Shown here: one piece after another, positions 16,323 to 25,718 of the stretch | How positions within the stretch are numbered: the first letter of the stretch is position 1 | Layout: the number at the start of each line of letters is the position of its first letter | DNA from: Pseudobdellovibrionaceae bacterium | GTDB lineage: Bacteria > Bdellovibrionota > Bdellovibrionia > Bdellovibrionales > Bdellovibrionaceae | Direction: 5' to 3' | NCBI GenBank assembly: GCA_030158485.1 | Contig: JAOASS010000014.1 | Location: 77,563-141,562 of the forward strand | Length of the DNA stretch: 64,000 nucleotides | Notes under the pieces: generated by a model | The model's input: the letters and a program-made list of their open reading frames with translations, nothing else | The model's database searches: none | Told to the model about the DNA's origin: nothing | Made by a program: the position numbers and the translations under genes

Positions 16323-17033
16323 TCAAGTTTGGTTTGAAAAAAGTCTTTGTAAAATATCAGCACCTGAATCTTGAGTTCTTAAATAGTAGTGTGCTTTTAA
16401 AATTTCTTTTTGTTCATCAGTCACATCGGCGACTTGGTTAAAGCAGCCGAAACGTTTTAGATAAATATGATACAAACTTAAGGCTCCTGCGACAGAAATA
16501 TTAAAACTTTGAACAAAACCTGACATGGGTATGATGACTCTTTCGTCACTCAGTTCAAACATTTCTTTTGAAATACCTTCTTTTTCATTTCCCAAAACAA
16601 GGGCCGTGGGAACTGTCCAATCAATTTGGTCTAAGGGTTTTGAAGCTTCTAAACTTGTGGCCACAATTTTATGGCCTCTTTTTTTTAATTCTCGAATACA
16701 GTCACCCGTGGTTTTCCATTTTTGAACCTCTGTCCATTTATCTGCACCTTGCGTGACTCGATTTGATTCTTTAAATTTTTCTTGAGTTTCAATAATATGG
16801 AAATTCACAAAACCAAAAGCTTCTGCTGTTCTCATGACAGCACTGATGTTACCACGGTCATAAATTCCTTCGAGAACAATGGCATTTGAAAAATTTCTTC
16901 CGGCGACCACTCGCTCAATTTTTGCAAGCCGTTCAGGGGTCAACAAAGGACCTATTGTATCCACTACGAATTTGTAATGGATATGCAAGTTTTCGCGCAC
17001 AGGTATCTGTGTTGAAAGTGGAAAAAGACTCAT
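16323..17033 (-). CDS. trmH: TrmH/SpoU family RNA 2'-O-methyltransferase
   Basis: A SPOUT methyltransferase of 236 residues. Motif 1 is VLEGIYDRGNISAVMRTAEAF, motif 2 is LVLGNEKEGIS, and motif 3 is IIPMSGFVQSFNISVAGAL; together they form the trefoil knot that binds SAM. The length and the extra C-terminal helical tail fit tRNA (Gm18) methyltransferase TrmH, although related rRNA enzymes cannot be ruled out. Its ATG overlaps the stop of the acyl-CoA dehydrogenase gene as ATGA, so the two are coupled. Confidence 0.83.
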   Translation of the reverse strand: MSLFPLSTQIPVRENLHIHYKFVVDTIGPLLTPERLAKIERVVAGRNFSNAIVLEGIYDRGNISAVMRTAEAFGFVNFHIIETQEKFKESNRVTQGADKWTEVQKWKTTGDCIRELKKRGHKIVATSLEASKPLDQIDWTVPTALVLGNEKEGISKEMFELSDERVIIPMSGFVQSFNISVAGALSLYHIYLKRFGCFNQVADVTDEQKEILKAHYYLRTQDSGADILQRLFSNQT

Positions 17034-18235
17034 TTGTATAGAAACTCCAAATTATTAATTAAATCACGAGTGATATTTTTCTGGTGCGCTTCTAGCGTGC
17101 CTCCGCCAATTTCAAGAAGTTTTGCGTCCCGCCAGAGCCTTTCGACAACATATTCACCAACATAGCCATAGCCACCTAATACTTGAATAGCCCGGTCTGC
17201 GACATTTTTTCCCATTGTCGTTGCGACGAGCTTAACACCGTCTGAATCCAAACGATTTCCTTCTGAATTCAAATCAAGCTTACGCGCGACTTCGTAAACA
17301 TAAGCACGACTGGATTTGTATTCTGCATAAGAGTCTCCGATGTATTTTTGAACTTGTCCAAAATGACTGAGAGGTTTTCCAAAAGCTTCCCGCTCACTGG
17401 CGTATTTCGTCATGATTTCAATTGATCGTCGAGCAATTCCGATCGACATCGCAGCCAAAGTCAGGCGTTCAATTTCTAAGTTTCTCATCATGTGAACCAT
17501 CGAATCACCTTCGTGTCCGATTAAGTTTTCTAAAGGCACTTCGCAATCTTGAAAAACAAGTTCCGCCGTATTTGATCCCCGCATCCCTAATTTATCTTTA
17601 ATTTTTTGACCAACGGAAAAACCTTTATAGCTTTTTTCAACCAAGAAGCTTGAAATAAGAGCTCGGCCATTTTTTTCACCGGTTTTTGCGTAGACTAAAA
17701 CTAAATCACAAGGTGTACCATTTTCATCAATAGTTCCATTGGTGATCCACATTTTACGACCATTTAAAACATAGTGATCACCTTTTTTAACAGCTGTGGA
17801 TTGCATCCCTAAAACATCGGTTCCCACAGCGGGTTCGCTCATGGCCATGGCGCCAATCCATTCCCCTGAACTCAGCTTGGGTAAATATTTACTTTTCTGA
17901 GCTTCACTGCCATTCACTGCCAGATTATTGACCATCAACATCGAGTGCGCTAAGTAAGCCAAACAAAAACCAGGGTCACTGGCCGAAAGTTCCTCATGAA
18001 TAATTGTCGCTGCCGTCGCATCCATTCCCGCGCCTCCGTACTTTTCAGGCACGGTGATTCCCATCAAACCTAATTCGCTTAACTTTTTAAAAAGTGAGAG
18101 ATTAAATATTTCTTTTTTATCAGAAGCTGCCGCTTGGGGCTCAACTTCTGCCTTCACAAATGAGCTGAGAGTGTCTCTGAGCATTGAATGTTCGGGAGTG
18201 GGATTGAAAAGATCAAAGTTTTTGTAGCTTTGCAT
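17030..18235 (-). CDS. acyl-CoA dehydrogenase, isovaleryl-CoA dehydrogenase-like
   Basis: A protein of 401 residues from the ATG at 18235, which has AAGGAG nine bases upstream; a longer frame to 18307 lacks such support. Typical blocks are present: GITVPEKYGGAGMD, AMSEPAVGTDV for FAD contact, WITNGTID, YASEREAFGKPL and the C-terminal QVLGGYGYVGEY. A Glu in LEIERLTLAA lies where isovaleryl-CoA dehydrogenases keep the catalytic base, suggesting a branched short-chain substrate from leucine breakdown. Electrons would go to electron-transfer flavoprotein, not encoded here. It overlaps trmH by four bases. Confidence 0.88.
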   Translation of the reverse strand: MQSYKNFDLFNPTPEHSMLRDTLSSFVKAEVEPQAAASDKKEIFNLSLFKKLSELGLMGITVPEKYGGAGMDATAATIIHEELSASDPGFCLAYLAHSMLMVNNLAVNGSEAQKSKYLPKLSSGEWIGAMAMSEPAVGTDVLGMQSTAVKKGDHYVLNGRKMWITNGTIDENGTPCDLVLVYAKTGEKNGRALISSFLVEKSYKGFSVGQKIKDKLGMRGSNTAELVFQDCEVPLENLIGHEGDSMVHMMRNLEIERLTLAAMSIGIARRSIEIMTKYASEREAFGKPLSHFGQVQKYIGDSYAEYKSSRAYVYEVARKLDLNSEGNRLDSDGVKLVATTMGKNVADRAIQVLGGYGYVGEYVVERLWRDAKLLEIGGGTLEAHQKNITRDLINNLEFLYK

Positions 18236-18350
18236 TTGGTAGTTCTCCTTCACGAGGAACTCTGTTTTCGCGAAGCTTGTCAAAAAACTCAAGTCGTTTC
18301 TTGACATGGCGCATAGCGCTTGAGATCAAGGGGCCCGTTATGATTTCAAA

Positions 18351-19454
18351 ATGAAATTTAGCATTCTAGCAGTTGGCACCGAACTCACTTCTGGTCAAAT
18401 CACAAACAGGAATGCCGCTTGGATTTCTCAACGTCTTTCAAACTTAGGCTTACAAACTGAAATCCATGTTACGGTCTCTGATGACAGAGCTTCAATTCTG
18501 GAAGCTCTGTCAATTTTGGAAAGCAAAAGTGATTTTATTTTTGTGAGTGGAGGCTTAGGCCCCACGTCTGATGATTTTACAAGAGACCTCATCACGGAGT
18601 GGTCAGGTCAGGCCGTTCAGTTTCATGAACTTTCATGGAAAAAAATTCAAGACAGACTTCAATCTCGGGGGCTACCTGTTTCTGACTTTCAAAAACAACA
18701 ATGTTATTTTCCTCATAATGCGCAAGTTTTAGACAACTCGGAAGGAACCGCGAATGGCTTTTATCTTACAAAAAATACTAAACATCTCTGGGCGTTGCCT
18801 GGCCCACCCAATGAAGTTGCGGCTATTTGGAATGATCATATCGAAATTCAGATACAGAAATTAACTGAAAGCTTAGACCGCTATATGACAGTTTCTTGGG
18901 ACGCTTTAGGTTTAGGTGAATCTTTAGCGCCCAGCTTGATTGAACCCGCAGTGAAAGGATCTGGGGCCGATATCGGCTACCGAGTCCACATGCCTTATTT
19001 GGAAATAAAATTATCTTTTTTTAGATCGCAGTATGAAAAAATGAAACCTTTTATCAACCAAGTCGAAGAATCACTTCAAAAATACACAGTCAGCCGAAAT
19101 GGTGAGGATATTATAAATTCTCTTCAAAAAATTATTTTAAAAGCACCCCATTTTTTCGTTTGCGATGAAGTGACTCAAGGTCTGTTGATGATGCGTCTTT
19201 CGAATCTTCGTAAATCAGATTACACATTCACGACAGATCAAAACCTAGTCGCACCATTGAATTGCTGGAAGATACACTGTCAATTTATCAATGAGTTCGA
19301 AATCCAACTTGAACTGACAAAACCGGATGACTTACCTTTCAGGCGAATCATTCAAAGTCCTTATATTAAGTCTGCACAAATGTCGAATCGAATGCGCCAA
19401 TACTTTTCTGAAATGATTCTGATCATGACTTGCCAACATTGGAGAGTTTTATGA
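18351..19454 (+). CDS. CinA-like protein with degenerate amidohydrolase domain
   Basis: A protein of 367 residues. Residues 1-165 are a molybdopterin-binding-like (COG1058) domain: AVGTELTSGQITNRNA, FVSGGLGPTSDDFTRD and the ALPGPPNE loop, as in CinA. The C-terminal part corresponds to the PncC nicotinamide mononucleotide deamidase, but the usual ESCTGGLL is here DEVTQGLL, so the catalytic Ser is lost, and the domain is shortened. It may keep the pyrophosphatase-like activity of the first domain. The gene overlaps the following lipoprotein gene as ATGA. No strong ribosome binding site is visible. Confidence 0.78.
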   Translation: MKFSILAVGTELTSGQITNRNAAWISQRLSNLGLQTEIHVTVSDDRASILEALSILESKSDFIFVSGGLGPTSDDFTRDLITEWSGQAVQFHELSWKKIQDRLQSRGLPVSDFQKQQCYFPHNAQVLDNSEGTANGFYLTKNTKHLWALPGPPNEVAAIWNDHIEIQIQKLTESLDRYMTVSWDALGLGESLAPSLIEPAVKGSGADIGYRVHMPYLEIKLSFFRSQYEKMKPFINQVEESLQKYTVSRNGEDIINSLQKIILKAPHFFVCDEVTQGLLMMRLSNLRKSDYTFTTDQNLVAPLNCWKIHCQFINEFEIQLELTKPDDLPFRRIIQSPYIKSAQMSNRMRQYFSEMILIMTCQHWRVL

Positions 19455-20290
19455 AAAAAATAATCATACTGATCGCGATTTTATCAAACCTAGTCAGCTG
19501 TGCCCGATTAGATTTTGGTCTTCAGTTTTTTAGTTTTTATATCAAATCAGAAGTCGATGATATGTTTGACTTAAATACCCCACAGAAGGATCTTTTTGAA
19601 AAAAACTTTTCGACCGAACTTGAAAAAGCAAAACGAGATCGATTTCCAATTTATGCTGATTATTTAGAAAGTATCTCGCAAGCAATTGAAAGCACGAATC
19701 TAACCGGTGAAAAAGTATCACAACTTTTCGATCAAGGATCTGAACTTTTTTTACAGACCCCACCCCAGTGGAAAACAGCGCTAGAAGAAGTTGTTCTAAC
19801 TTTGAAAGTCGACCAATTTAAAGTCTTCGAAGAATACTTTTATACAAAAATTGAAAAACAAAAAGATCGTTCGAAAACATTAAAATCCAGACAAAAACAG
19901 CAATTAAAAGCAATGCAAAAATGGATTGATGAATCCATTGAAGATTTGACCAGCACTCAAGAAAAAAAACTTGAACAGTATATTAAAACAAATCCTAAAC
20001 CTTTTGAACTTTCGATTAAAAGCCAAGAGTTTGTGTTCAGCCAGTTTAAAGAAGCTTTCCCTGAAGTTAATAAACGGCAAATCTTTATTCAAACTTTTTT
20101 AACAGATTGGCGAACACTTCAATTGCCAGATTACGTCAAAGCCCATGAACTTTACTTAGTAAAATTAAAAGATTACGTGATGGATTTAAGTTTGAATTTA
20201 AATGAAAAACAAAAAAATAACCTGATTCGAAACTTGAAGAAACGGGCTCTTGAACTTCGAAAAATTTCAATTCAATCAGAAGCTGAATAA
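19451..20290 (+). CDS. putative lipoprotein, DUF6279-like
   Basis: A protein of 279 residues from the ATG at 19451, which has GGAG six bases upstream and overlaps the cinA-like stop as ATGA. It begins with a lipoprotein signal (KKIIILIAILSNLVSC, lipobox LVSC). The mature part is almost entirely helical and charged, opening with a FYIKSEVDDMFDLNTPQKDL stretch. Lipoproteins with this start and helical layout are grouped under DUF6279. No activity is known for them, and none can be read here. It is convergent with the TetR gene. Confidence 0.7.
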   Translation: MKKIIILIAILSNLVSCARLDFGLQFFSFYIKSEVDDMFDLNTPQKDLFEKNFSTELEKAKRDRFPIYADYLESISQAIESTNLTGEKVSQLFDQGSELFLQTPPQWKTALEEVVLTLKVDQFKVFEEYFYTKIEKQKDRSKTLKSRQKQQLKAMQKWIDESIEDLTSTQEKKLEQYIKTNPKPFELSIKSQEFVFSQFKEAFPEVNKRQIFIQTFLTDWRTLQLPDYVKAHELYLVKLKDYVMDLSLNLNEKQKNNLIRNLKKRALELRKISIQSEAE

Positions 20291-20294
20291 GAAA

Positions 20295-20990
20295 TTAAAC
20301 CTGTTTTAAACTTTGAATAATATGTTCTAAAAAACTTGAGATTTCTGAATCAAAAAAGCCTACAGATTGATGCAAAGCTTTGTGATAACTGGCTCTTTCA
20401 ATTGTTATCAGCATAAAAAGAATTTTTTTAAAAACAAGATTCCGATCAGGTTGCGTTCCCAGAAGTCCCACCACTTTATCTGTTATCGTATTAGCATGCG
20501 CTTCAAATAAATCATTAAAAGGTTGTCGGTAGCGCTCATCCCGAATGGCTCGGTCTCTAAAAAAATGAATTAAATGCATATAATGTGAGTTGCTTTGCTT
20601 TCGCATGCTATCTTCAGCCACAGCCTTCAAATAATCTTCTAAGTTGTTACTGGAGTCATTTTCAATTCCAAAACTTGTATGAGTTCGAAAAAAATGAAGA
20701 CTTTCGATACAAAGATGATCAATGGTTTCAAAATGATGAAACAAAGCCCCTTTACTTGATTTCGTTCTTTTAATCAGTTCATTAGCAGAAAGTCCATCAG
20801 CACCATTTTCTGCAATCACTTCAAATGTCGCATAAAGAAATTTTTCTTTTAAATTAACAGGTTCGATTTTTTTATTAAATATAAGACTCATCGGGCTTTC
20901 ATTTTTTGATATCATCTCAATTTCCATCTTTAGAGGCGTCATCATCGATTTTTCGACTTTTCTGGCAAACTGTGAAATTGAATTTTTCAA
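20295..20990 (-). CDS. TetR/AcrR family transcriptional regulator
   Basis: A TetR-type helix-turn-helix begins near residue 48 (KEKFLYATFEVIAENGADG, then ANELIKRTKSSKGALFHHF). A helical ligand-binding domain of about 130 residues follows. The ligand is unknown. The true start is unclear: the longest frame opens with TTG at 20990, and ATG codons at 20945, 20942 and 20891 would also keep the whole DNA-binding domain. The last is preceded by GAAAG and is the most compact. It lies downstream of nrdJ on the same strand, separated by about 240 AT-rich bases that probably hold its own promoter. Confidence 0.82.
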   Translation of the reverse strand: MKNSISQFARKVEKSMMTPLKMEIEMISKNESPMSLIFNKKIEPVNLKEKFLYATFEVIAENGADGLSANELIKRTKSSKGALFHHFETIDHLCIESLHFFRTHTSFGIENDSSNNLEDYLKAVAEDSMRKQSNSHYMHLIHFFRDRAIRDERYRQPFNDLFEAHANTITDKVVGLLGTQPDRNLVFKKILFMLITIERASYHKALHQSVGFFDSEISSFLEHIIQSLKQV

Positions 20991-21231
20991 TCAAAGTATT
21001 TTTCACAGAAGTCCCATATTTAAATGTTTTAATATCTAAAATAAAAAAGATTATTTAACCTTCGTTTACCTTCTTTATAATTTCATCGATAGTTCAAAAT
21101 GTAAATATTTTTGCTTGAAAGTCGAGTCATAGTATATTTATTTAGTTTCATTCTAGATTTCAAGCAAAATGTGAGGACTTTTTTTGTTGTTTTCAAAAAA
21201 AACATTCTGTAGTCTCAAATGTTAAATTATT

Positions 21232-23361
21232 TCAACAATCTAAACATTCAATACTTTGTAACGGTTGAGAGCTTTTAGAATGATCTCGGTAAACGGCGAT
21301 CGCTTTAAGACCCAATCGATACGCTAGTTTATACACATTTGAAATATCTTCTGGCTGAGCTGATTCCGGCAAATTGACAGTTTTCGAAATAGCTCCCGAT
21401 ATAAAGGGCTGAACAGCTGACATCATCAGCAAGTGCGACTCTGGACTGAGTCGCGGCGTTCCTGTTGCTGTTGCAAATATGAACATTTGATCATCTTCAA
21501 TCATCCCTTGAATGGATTTGTTTTCATTTACATTTTTTATTATTTTTTCAATCTGATTTGTTTGATATCCTAGCTTTTTTAAAGCCGGAGCAAGTGCTTG
21601 ATTGATTAAAGTTAAACTCCCACCACCAGCTAAAATTTTATGCTTAGACAAAGAAAAATCAGGCTCAATTCCAAAAGTGTCACAATCCATCATCAAACCA
21701 ATCGTTCCAGTTGGTGCAATCACAGTGGCTTGAGCGTTTCGAAACCCAAATTGGCGACCTAAATATAAAGTTTCGTGCCATAATTTTTCAGTCGAAAGTT
21801 GAGCCGAATCTGGCAAATGTGAGTAATCTATCTTATCCAAAGCCGCTTGATGTTTTTGAATCACTTTCATCATCGCTTTTTGATTCTTTTTATATCCTTT
21901 GAAGGAACCTTTAAATTGAGCCATCTCGGCAGAGGTCTTATAAGCTTGCCCCGTCATCAAAGCTGACAGATAACCCGCCCAAGCACGGCCTTTTTCTGAA
22001 TCATAACCAAGCCCCAATCTCATCAAAAGCGATCCCAAATTAGCGAAACCTAAGCCCAGGGGTCTAAAATCATGGGAATTTTGTGCGATTAATTCCGTCG
22101 GATAACTTGAGTAGTCGACTAAAATTTCTTGAGCTATAAAAAGAATTCGGCTGACATGAAGATACTTTTCAATCTGGAAATTGCCTTTCTCATCAAAAAA
22201 ATGAATCAAATTTAGTGAAGCTAAATTACAAGCGGAGTTATCTAAAAATAAATACTCCGAACACGGGTTGCTGGCCCGAATGGAATCTGACACAGGACAA
22301 GTGTGCCATTCGTTAATCGTGTCTTTGAACTGAACACCAGGGTCTGCACAGCTCCAAGCCGCACGAATCAGCTTGGCCCATACTTCTTCAGCTGAAAATT
22401 CCCGAAGTGTTTGACCCGTTAATTGAGATTTTAAAGACCATTTTAATTTTTTTTCGACAGATTCCATCAATCGATTTGAAATGCGGACGGAGTTATTAGA
22501 ATTCTGCCCTGAAACAGTTTTATAAGCAGGGCCTTCATAAGCTGAAGAATAACCGGCTTTGATTAAAGCTTGAGCTTTTTTTTCTTCTTCCCATTTCCAA
22601 TTAATAAATTCAATAAGCTCTGGATGATCATCATCTAATAAAACCATTTTTGCAGCACGCCTTGTGGTTCCACCCGATTTAATCGCACCTGCCCCCTTAT
22701 CTAAAACTTCAAGAAATGAAATCAAACCGGAAGACGTTCCACCTGCACTTATTTCTTCATATTTTGAACGAAGAGAGGAAAAATTAGTTCCCGTCCCAGA
22801 ACCGTATTTAAAAATTCTGGCTTCATTACGAGCTAGTTCAAAAATACTTTCAATTGAATCATCAACACTTTGGATAAAACACGCGGAACACTGGGGGCGT
22901 GCAAAAACATTCGCGATCGGTTTTATTTTTTTTGTAATAAAATCATAAGCCCAGTGTTCACCAAATGATTTTAATTTATAACTTTCAAAAAGGCCCACAT
23001 TAAACCAAACGGGGGAATTAAACGCACCCATTTGATAATAAACAATGTGTCGAAGCTCTTTTAAGAAAATTTGAAGATCTTTTGGCGTAGAAAAATACTT
23101 TTGCTGAGCTGCTGTTTTTCCTATGGCTTTTGTAACTCGACCAACAAGCTGCTTCAAACTTGTTTCCCATTCAGAATCAGAATGGGACCCTTTTCTTCTA
23201 AAATATCGACTGGCTGTTATTTCAACCGCTGTTGAGCTCCAAAAATCGGGAAACTCATATTCATGCTCTTTCATTTTTATATTTTTCCAACGAATTTTCT
23301 TTTCAGGATCTTGGCCCTGAGTCAAAAGAGGGGTCACTGACAAGCCATTTAATTTCTTCAT
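21232..23361 (-). CDS. nrdJ: class II (adenosylcobalamin-dependent) ribonucleotide reductase
   Basis: A protein of 709 residues with the catalytic core of B12-dependent ribonucleotide reductase: GAFNSPVWFNVGL, PQCSACFIQSVDDS, FKYGSGTGTNFS, SNPCSEYLFLDNSACNLASL with the radical Cys, APTGTIGLMMDCDT for phosphate binding, and SKTVNLP. It makes deoxynucleotides from ribonucleotides without oxygen and without a separate radical subunit. The protein ends with Cys706-x-x-Cys709, a compact redox tail; many NrdJ proteins continue for another 200 residues or more. No cobalamin riboswitch fits in the 50 bases before the divergent cysteine desulfurase gene. Confidence 0.9.
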   Translation of the reverse strand: MKKLNGLSVTPLLTQGQDPEKKIRWKNIKMKEHEYEFPDFWSSTAVEITASRYFRRKGSHSDSEWETSLKQLVGRVTKAIGKTAAQQKYFSTPKDLQIFLKELRHIVYYQMGAFNSPVWFNVGLFESYKLKSFGEHWAYDFITKKIKPIANVFARPQCSACFIQSVDDSIESIFELARNEARIFKYGSGTGTNFSSLRSKYEEISAGGTSSGLISFLEVLDKGAGAIKSGGTTRRAAKMVLLDDDHPELIEFINWKWEEEKKAQALIKAGYSSAYEGPAYKTVSGQNSNNSVRISNRLMESVEKKLKWSLKSQLTGQTLREFSAEEVWAKLIRAAWSCADPGVQFKDTINEWHTCPVSDSIRASNPCSEYLFLDNSACNLASLNLIHFFDEKGNFQIEKYLHVSRILFIAQEILVDYSSYPTELIAQNSHDFRPLGLGFANLGSLLMRLGLGYDSEKGRAWAGYLSALMTGQAYKTSAEMAQFKGSFKGYKKNQKAMMKVIQKHQAALDKIDYSHLPDSAQLSTEKLWHETLYLGRQFGFRNAQATVIAPTGTIGLMMDCDTFGIEPDFSLSKHKILAGGGSLTLINQALAPALKKLGYQTNQIEKIIKNVNENKSIQGMIEDDQMFIFATATGTPRLSPESHLLMMSAVQPFISGAISKTVNLPESAQPEDISNVYKLAYRLGLKAIAVYRDHSKSSQPLQSIECLDC

Positions 23362-23417
23362 TGTTCCATTTCACATTCCTCTTGAAGTGAGGGTCAAGAA
23401 GAAGTACGTCTTTGAAT

Positions 23418-24614
23418 ATGAGTCACAATATTTATTTTGATAACAATGCAACAACGCCTTTGGATTCCAGAGTTTTTGAAGCCATGAAACCTTATTTCGA
23501 CATCTGCTACGGCAATCCAGCCAGTCAACTTCATCAAAAAGGTTGGGAAGCAAAAGAAGCCGTCGAAATGGCTCGAAAAAAAGTAGCCCAACTCATTCAT
23601 GCGAAACCAGAAGAAATCACTTTCACAGCTGGCTCAACTGAAAGCAATAACTGGGCTCTTAAAGGTCTGATTGAGTCTCTCAAAGAAAAGAATCCACTCG
23701 AACCACTTCATATCCTGACTTCTAATATAGAGCACGCAAGCGTCAAAGAACCGCTTCTTTACATGAAAAAAAAAGGGCTTATAGATATTGATTTTTTACC
23801 TGTCGATTCCCAAGGTTTTTTGTCACTTGAAACCCTCAAAAAAAACTGTCGGTCTTCGACAAAAGTAATCAGTCTGATTTGGGTTCATAATGAAATCGGG
23901 ACCATTCAAAATTTAAAAGAAATCGCAGCGTGGGCTCAGGAAAATCATATTTACTTGCATACGGATGCAACTCAAGCTGTTGGTAAAATTGAAGTCAATA
24001 TGGATGAAAACCCGATCTCTTTACTTTCGTTTTCAGGACATAAGCTTTACGGGCCCAAAGGGATTGGTGCTCTTTATACTCGAAGTTTGAATCCCAAAAT
24101 CACACTTCATCCATTACTTCATGGCGGTGGACAAGAAATAAGCGGTCGATCGGGTACTTTGAATGTTCCTTCTATTGTGGGCCTTGGCAAAGCTTGTGAA
24201 ATTGCACAACTTGAAATGAAAAATGATTGGATAAAAACCAGTCAACTCATGACTGATCTTTGGAACAATTTAAAATCTGAATTTCCTCAGATTAAACTGA
24301 ACGGTCCTAAAGTCGGCACACGCACCGTCTATAATCTCAATCTGACTTTACCTGGAATCCAGGGTTCAGATATTCTTCCGCACCTTCAGAATCTCTGCGT
24401 TTCAGGAGGCTCAGCTTGCAGCTCTGGTAACCTTCAAGGAAATCCCGTTCTATTAGCAATCGGCCATAATCCAAATGATACTTCGGTTTCATTAAGAATA
24501 AGCTCGGGTAGAATGACAACAAATGAAGATTTTCAAAAAGCTTTCAACGAAATATCTAAGGCTTTGAAATCACTTCGTTTTAATGAAAAAGAAGAAGTTC
24601 ACAGAGTTTTATAA
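23418..24614 (+). CDS. cysteine desulfurase (NifS/IscS family)
   Basis: A PLP enzyme of 398 residues that takes sulfur from cysteine for iron-sulfur clusters and thiolation of tRNA. Landmarks: IYFDNNATTPLD, FTAGSTESNNWAL, the cofactor Lys209 in SFSGHKLYGPKG, and the persulfide-forming Cys334 in SGGSACSSG. I chose the ATG at 23418; a TTG at 23412 would add two residues. It is followed by an iscA-type gene at 32 bases, forming a small iron-sulfur operon. It is divergent from nrdJ. Assignment to NifS, IscS or another subgroup is uncertain. Confidence 0.92.
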   Translation: MSHNIYFDNNATTPLDSRVFEAMKPYFDICYGNPASQLHQKGWEAKEAVEMARKKVAQLIHAKPEEITFTAGSTESNNWALKGLIESLKEKNPLEPLHILTSNIEHASVKEPLLYMKKKGLIDIDFLPVDSQGFLSLETLKKNCRSSTKVISLIWVHNEIGTIQNLKEIAAWAQENHIYLHTDATQAVGKIEVNMDENPISLLSFSGHKLYGPKGIGALYTRSLNPKITLHPLLHGGGQEISGRSGTLNVPSIVGLGKACEIAQLEMKNDWIKTSQLMTDLWNNLKSEFPQIKLNGPKVGTRTVYNLNLTLPGIQGSDILPHLQNLCVSGGSACSSGNLQGNPVLLAIGHNPNDTSVSLRISSGRMTTNEDFQKAFNEISKALKSLRFNEKEEVHRVL

Positions 24615-24646
24615 CTATGCTAGAATAAGTTCTCGAGGTTAAAACT

Positions 24647-24973
24647 ATGATTCAAATATCTGAAACCGCTGCTAAACGAATCCAGTCCCTTAAAGCAGAA
24701 GAAGGACAAACTGAAGCAGCTTTTTTGCGAGTTGAAGTCAAAAAAGGAGGCTGTTCAGGGCTTTCTTATAAAATGAATTTCGATGCTCAGCCCAAAGACG
24801 GTGATCAATTTTTTGAAGCTCACGGTCAAAAAATTGCGGTTGATTCAGAAAGTTTTCTTTATCTGATCGGAATGATTTTAGATTATTCCGGTGGTTTAAA
24901 TGGTAAAGGATTTGTCTTCAATAACCCCAATGCTACAAAAAACTGCGGCTGTGGTTCTAGCTTCAACGTTTAA
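24647..24973 (+). CDS. A-type iron-sulfur carrier (IscA/ErpA/HesB family)
   Basis: A protein of 108 residues with the three conserved cysteines of A-type carriers: Cys36 in KKGGCSGLSY, and Cys100 and Cys102 in NCGCGSSF. It carries iron-sulfur clusters to target enzymes. The NATKNCGCGSSF ending is typical of ErpA/IscA. It lies 32 bases after the cysteine desulfurase gene and is probably expressed with it; no IscU-type scaffold is seen nearby. Its stop is 15 bases from the convergent small membrane protein gene. Confidence 0.92.
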   Translation: MIQISETAAKRIQSLKAEEGQTEAAFLRVEVKKGGCSGLSYKMNFDAQPKDGDQFFEAHGQKIAVDSESFLYLIGMILDYSGGLNGKGFVFNNPNATKNCGCGSSFNV

Positions 24974-24987
24974 AAAAAAATCTCTTT

Positions 24988-25236
24988 TTAATTCACATCT
25001 ATAAAGTCTTTGAACTTATTGTGAGGTCCGTTCTTCCATTTAAATTTTGTGAAAATCGACTGAGTTGGCATAACGGCCGACCTGACAATCGCCAGTAATA
25101 AAAGTAATCCGATACAGTGAATAAAAGGTATCTGCTGAGCTGCTAATGGCAAGCTCGTAAAATAAAGTGGCGCAAGCCAGTTCCAAAGAAAATAAAAAGG
25201 GATCGCCAAAAAAATATTTTTAAAAACCAAACCCAT
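24988..25236 (-). CDS. small two-helix membrane protein
   Basis: A protein of 82 residues that I do not recognise. Two hydrophobic helices (about 4-22 and 35-54) are followed by a basic tail. GAGAGG six bases before the ATG gives good support for expression. It is the last gene of the rny-tyrS-ferredoxin run, 17 bases after the ferredoxin stop. Confidence 0.6.
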   Translation of the reverse strand: MGLVFKNIFLAIPFYFLWNWLAPLYFTSLPLAAQQIPFIHCIGLLLLLAIVRSAVMPTQSIFTKFKWKNGPHNKFKDFIDVN

Positions 25237-25253
25237 GCCTGACCTCTCTTTCT

Positions 25254-25718
25254 TTATTTTTTATTTGAATCTCGATTTTTAGAAGCCTCAGGTCTTCGAT
25301 GCGTTTCTGTTTTTGTGTCGACTTCTTCTGAAGGGCTTTCATTTAAAAGCATGGTGTCTAAAATAGCTTTTGATTCGTACTGCTTTTCAGATTTGTGACC
25401 ACGAATTTTTTTTGCTGGATTATTCGTGCGACTGATCTGCTCCGAAGTATCCACGGTTACAGGTCCAAAACACCGAACCTGACAAGAAAGCCTTCTGCCA
25501 TCTATATAATAACTATTACCGATCAAACTGAGTTCAGCTTTTGAAGGTTTATTAATATTGTGTTCGCCTTCAAGAATTTTAATTCGACATTCTGCGCACG
25601 AAGGAACGCCTTTGCAAATCGAATGAATTTGAATTCCATTTTCCAATGCGATATTCAGAATACTTTTATTAGGATTCAAATCCACTTCAATATCTTGAGG
25701 CATAAATTTTATTTTCAT
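25254..25718 (-). CDS. 2Fe-2S ferredoxin
   Basis: A protein of 154 residues. The first 95 form a beta-grasp ferredoxin with cluster ligands Cys35, Cys41, Cys44 (C-x5-C-x2-C) and Cys79, matching adrenodoxin-like or plant-like folds. The last 55 residues are charged and probably disordered, which is longer than usual. It may supply electrons for iron-sulfur assembly or for a hydroxylase such as the PhyH-type enzyme, but neither is shown. Its ATG overlaps the tyrS stop as ATGA. Confidence 0.86.
   Translation of the reverse strand: MKIKFMPQDIEVDLNPNKSILNIALENGIQIHSICKGVPSCAECRIKILEGEHNINKPSKAELSLIGNSYYIDGRRLSCQVRCFGPVTVDTSEQISRTNNPAKKIRGHKSEKQYESKAILDTMLLNESPSEEVDTKTETHRRPEASKNRDSNKK

Noticed and set aside
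23362..23417. Cobalamin riboswitch before nrdJ
   Set aside because: Only about 50 bases separate nrdJ from the divergent gene, which cannot hold the aptamer.
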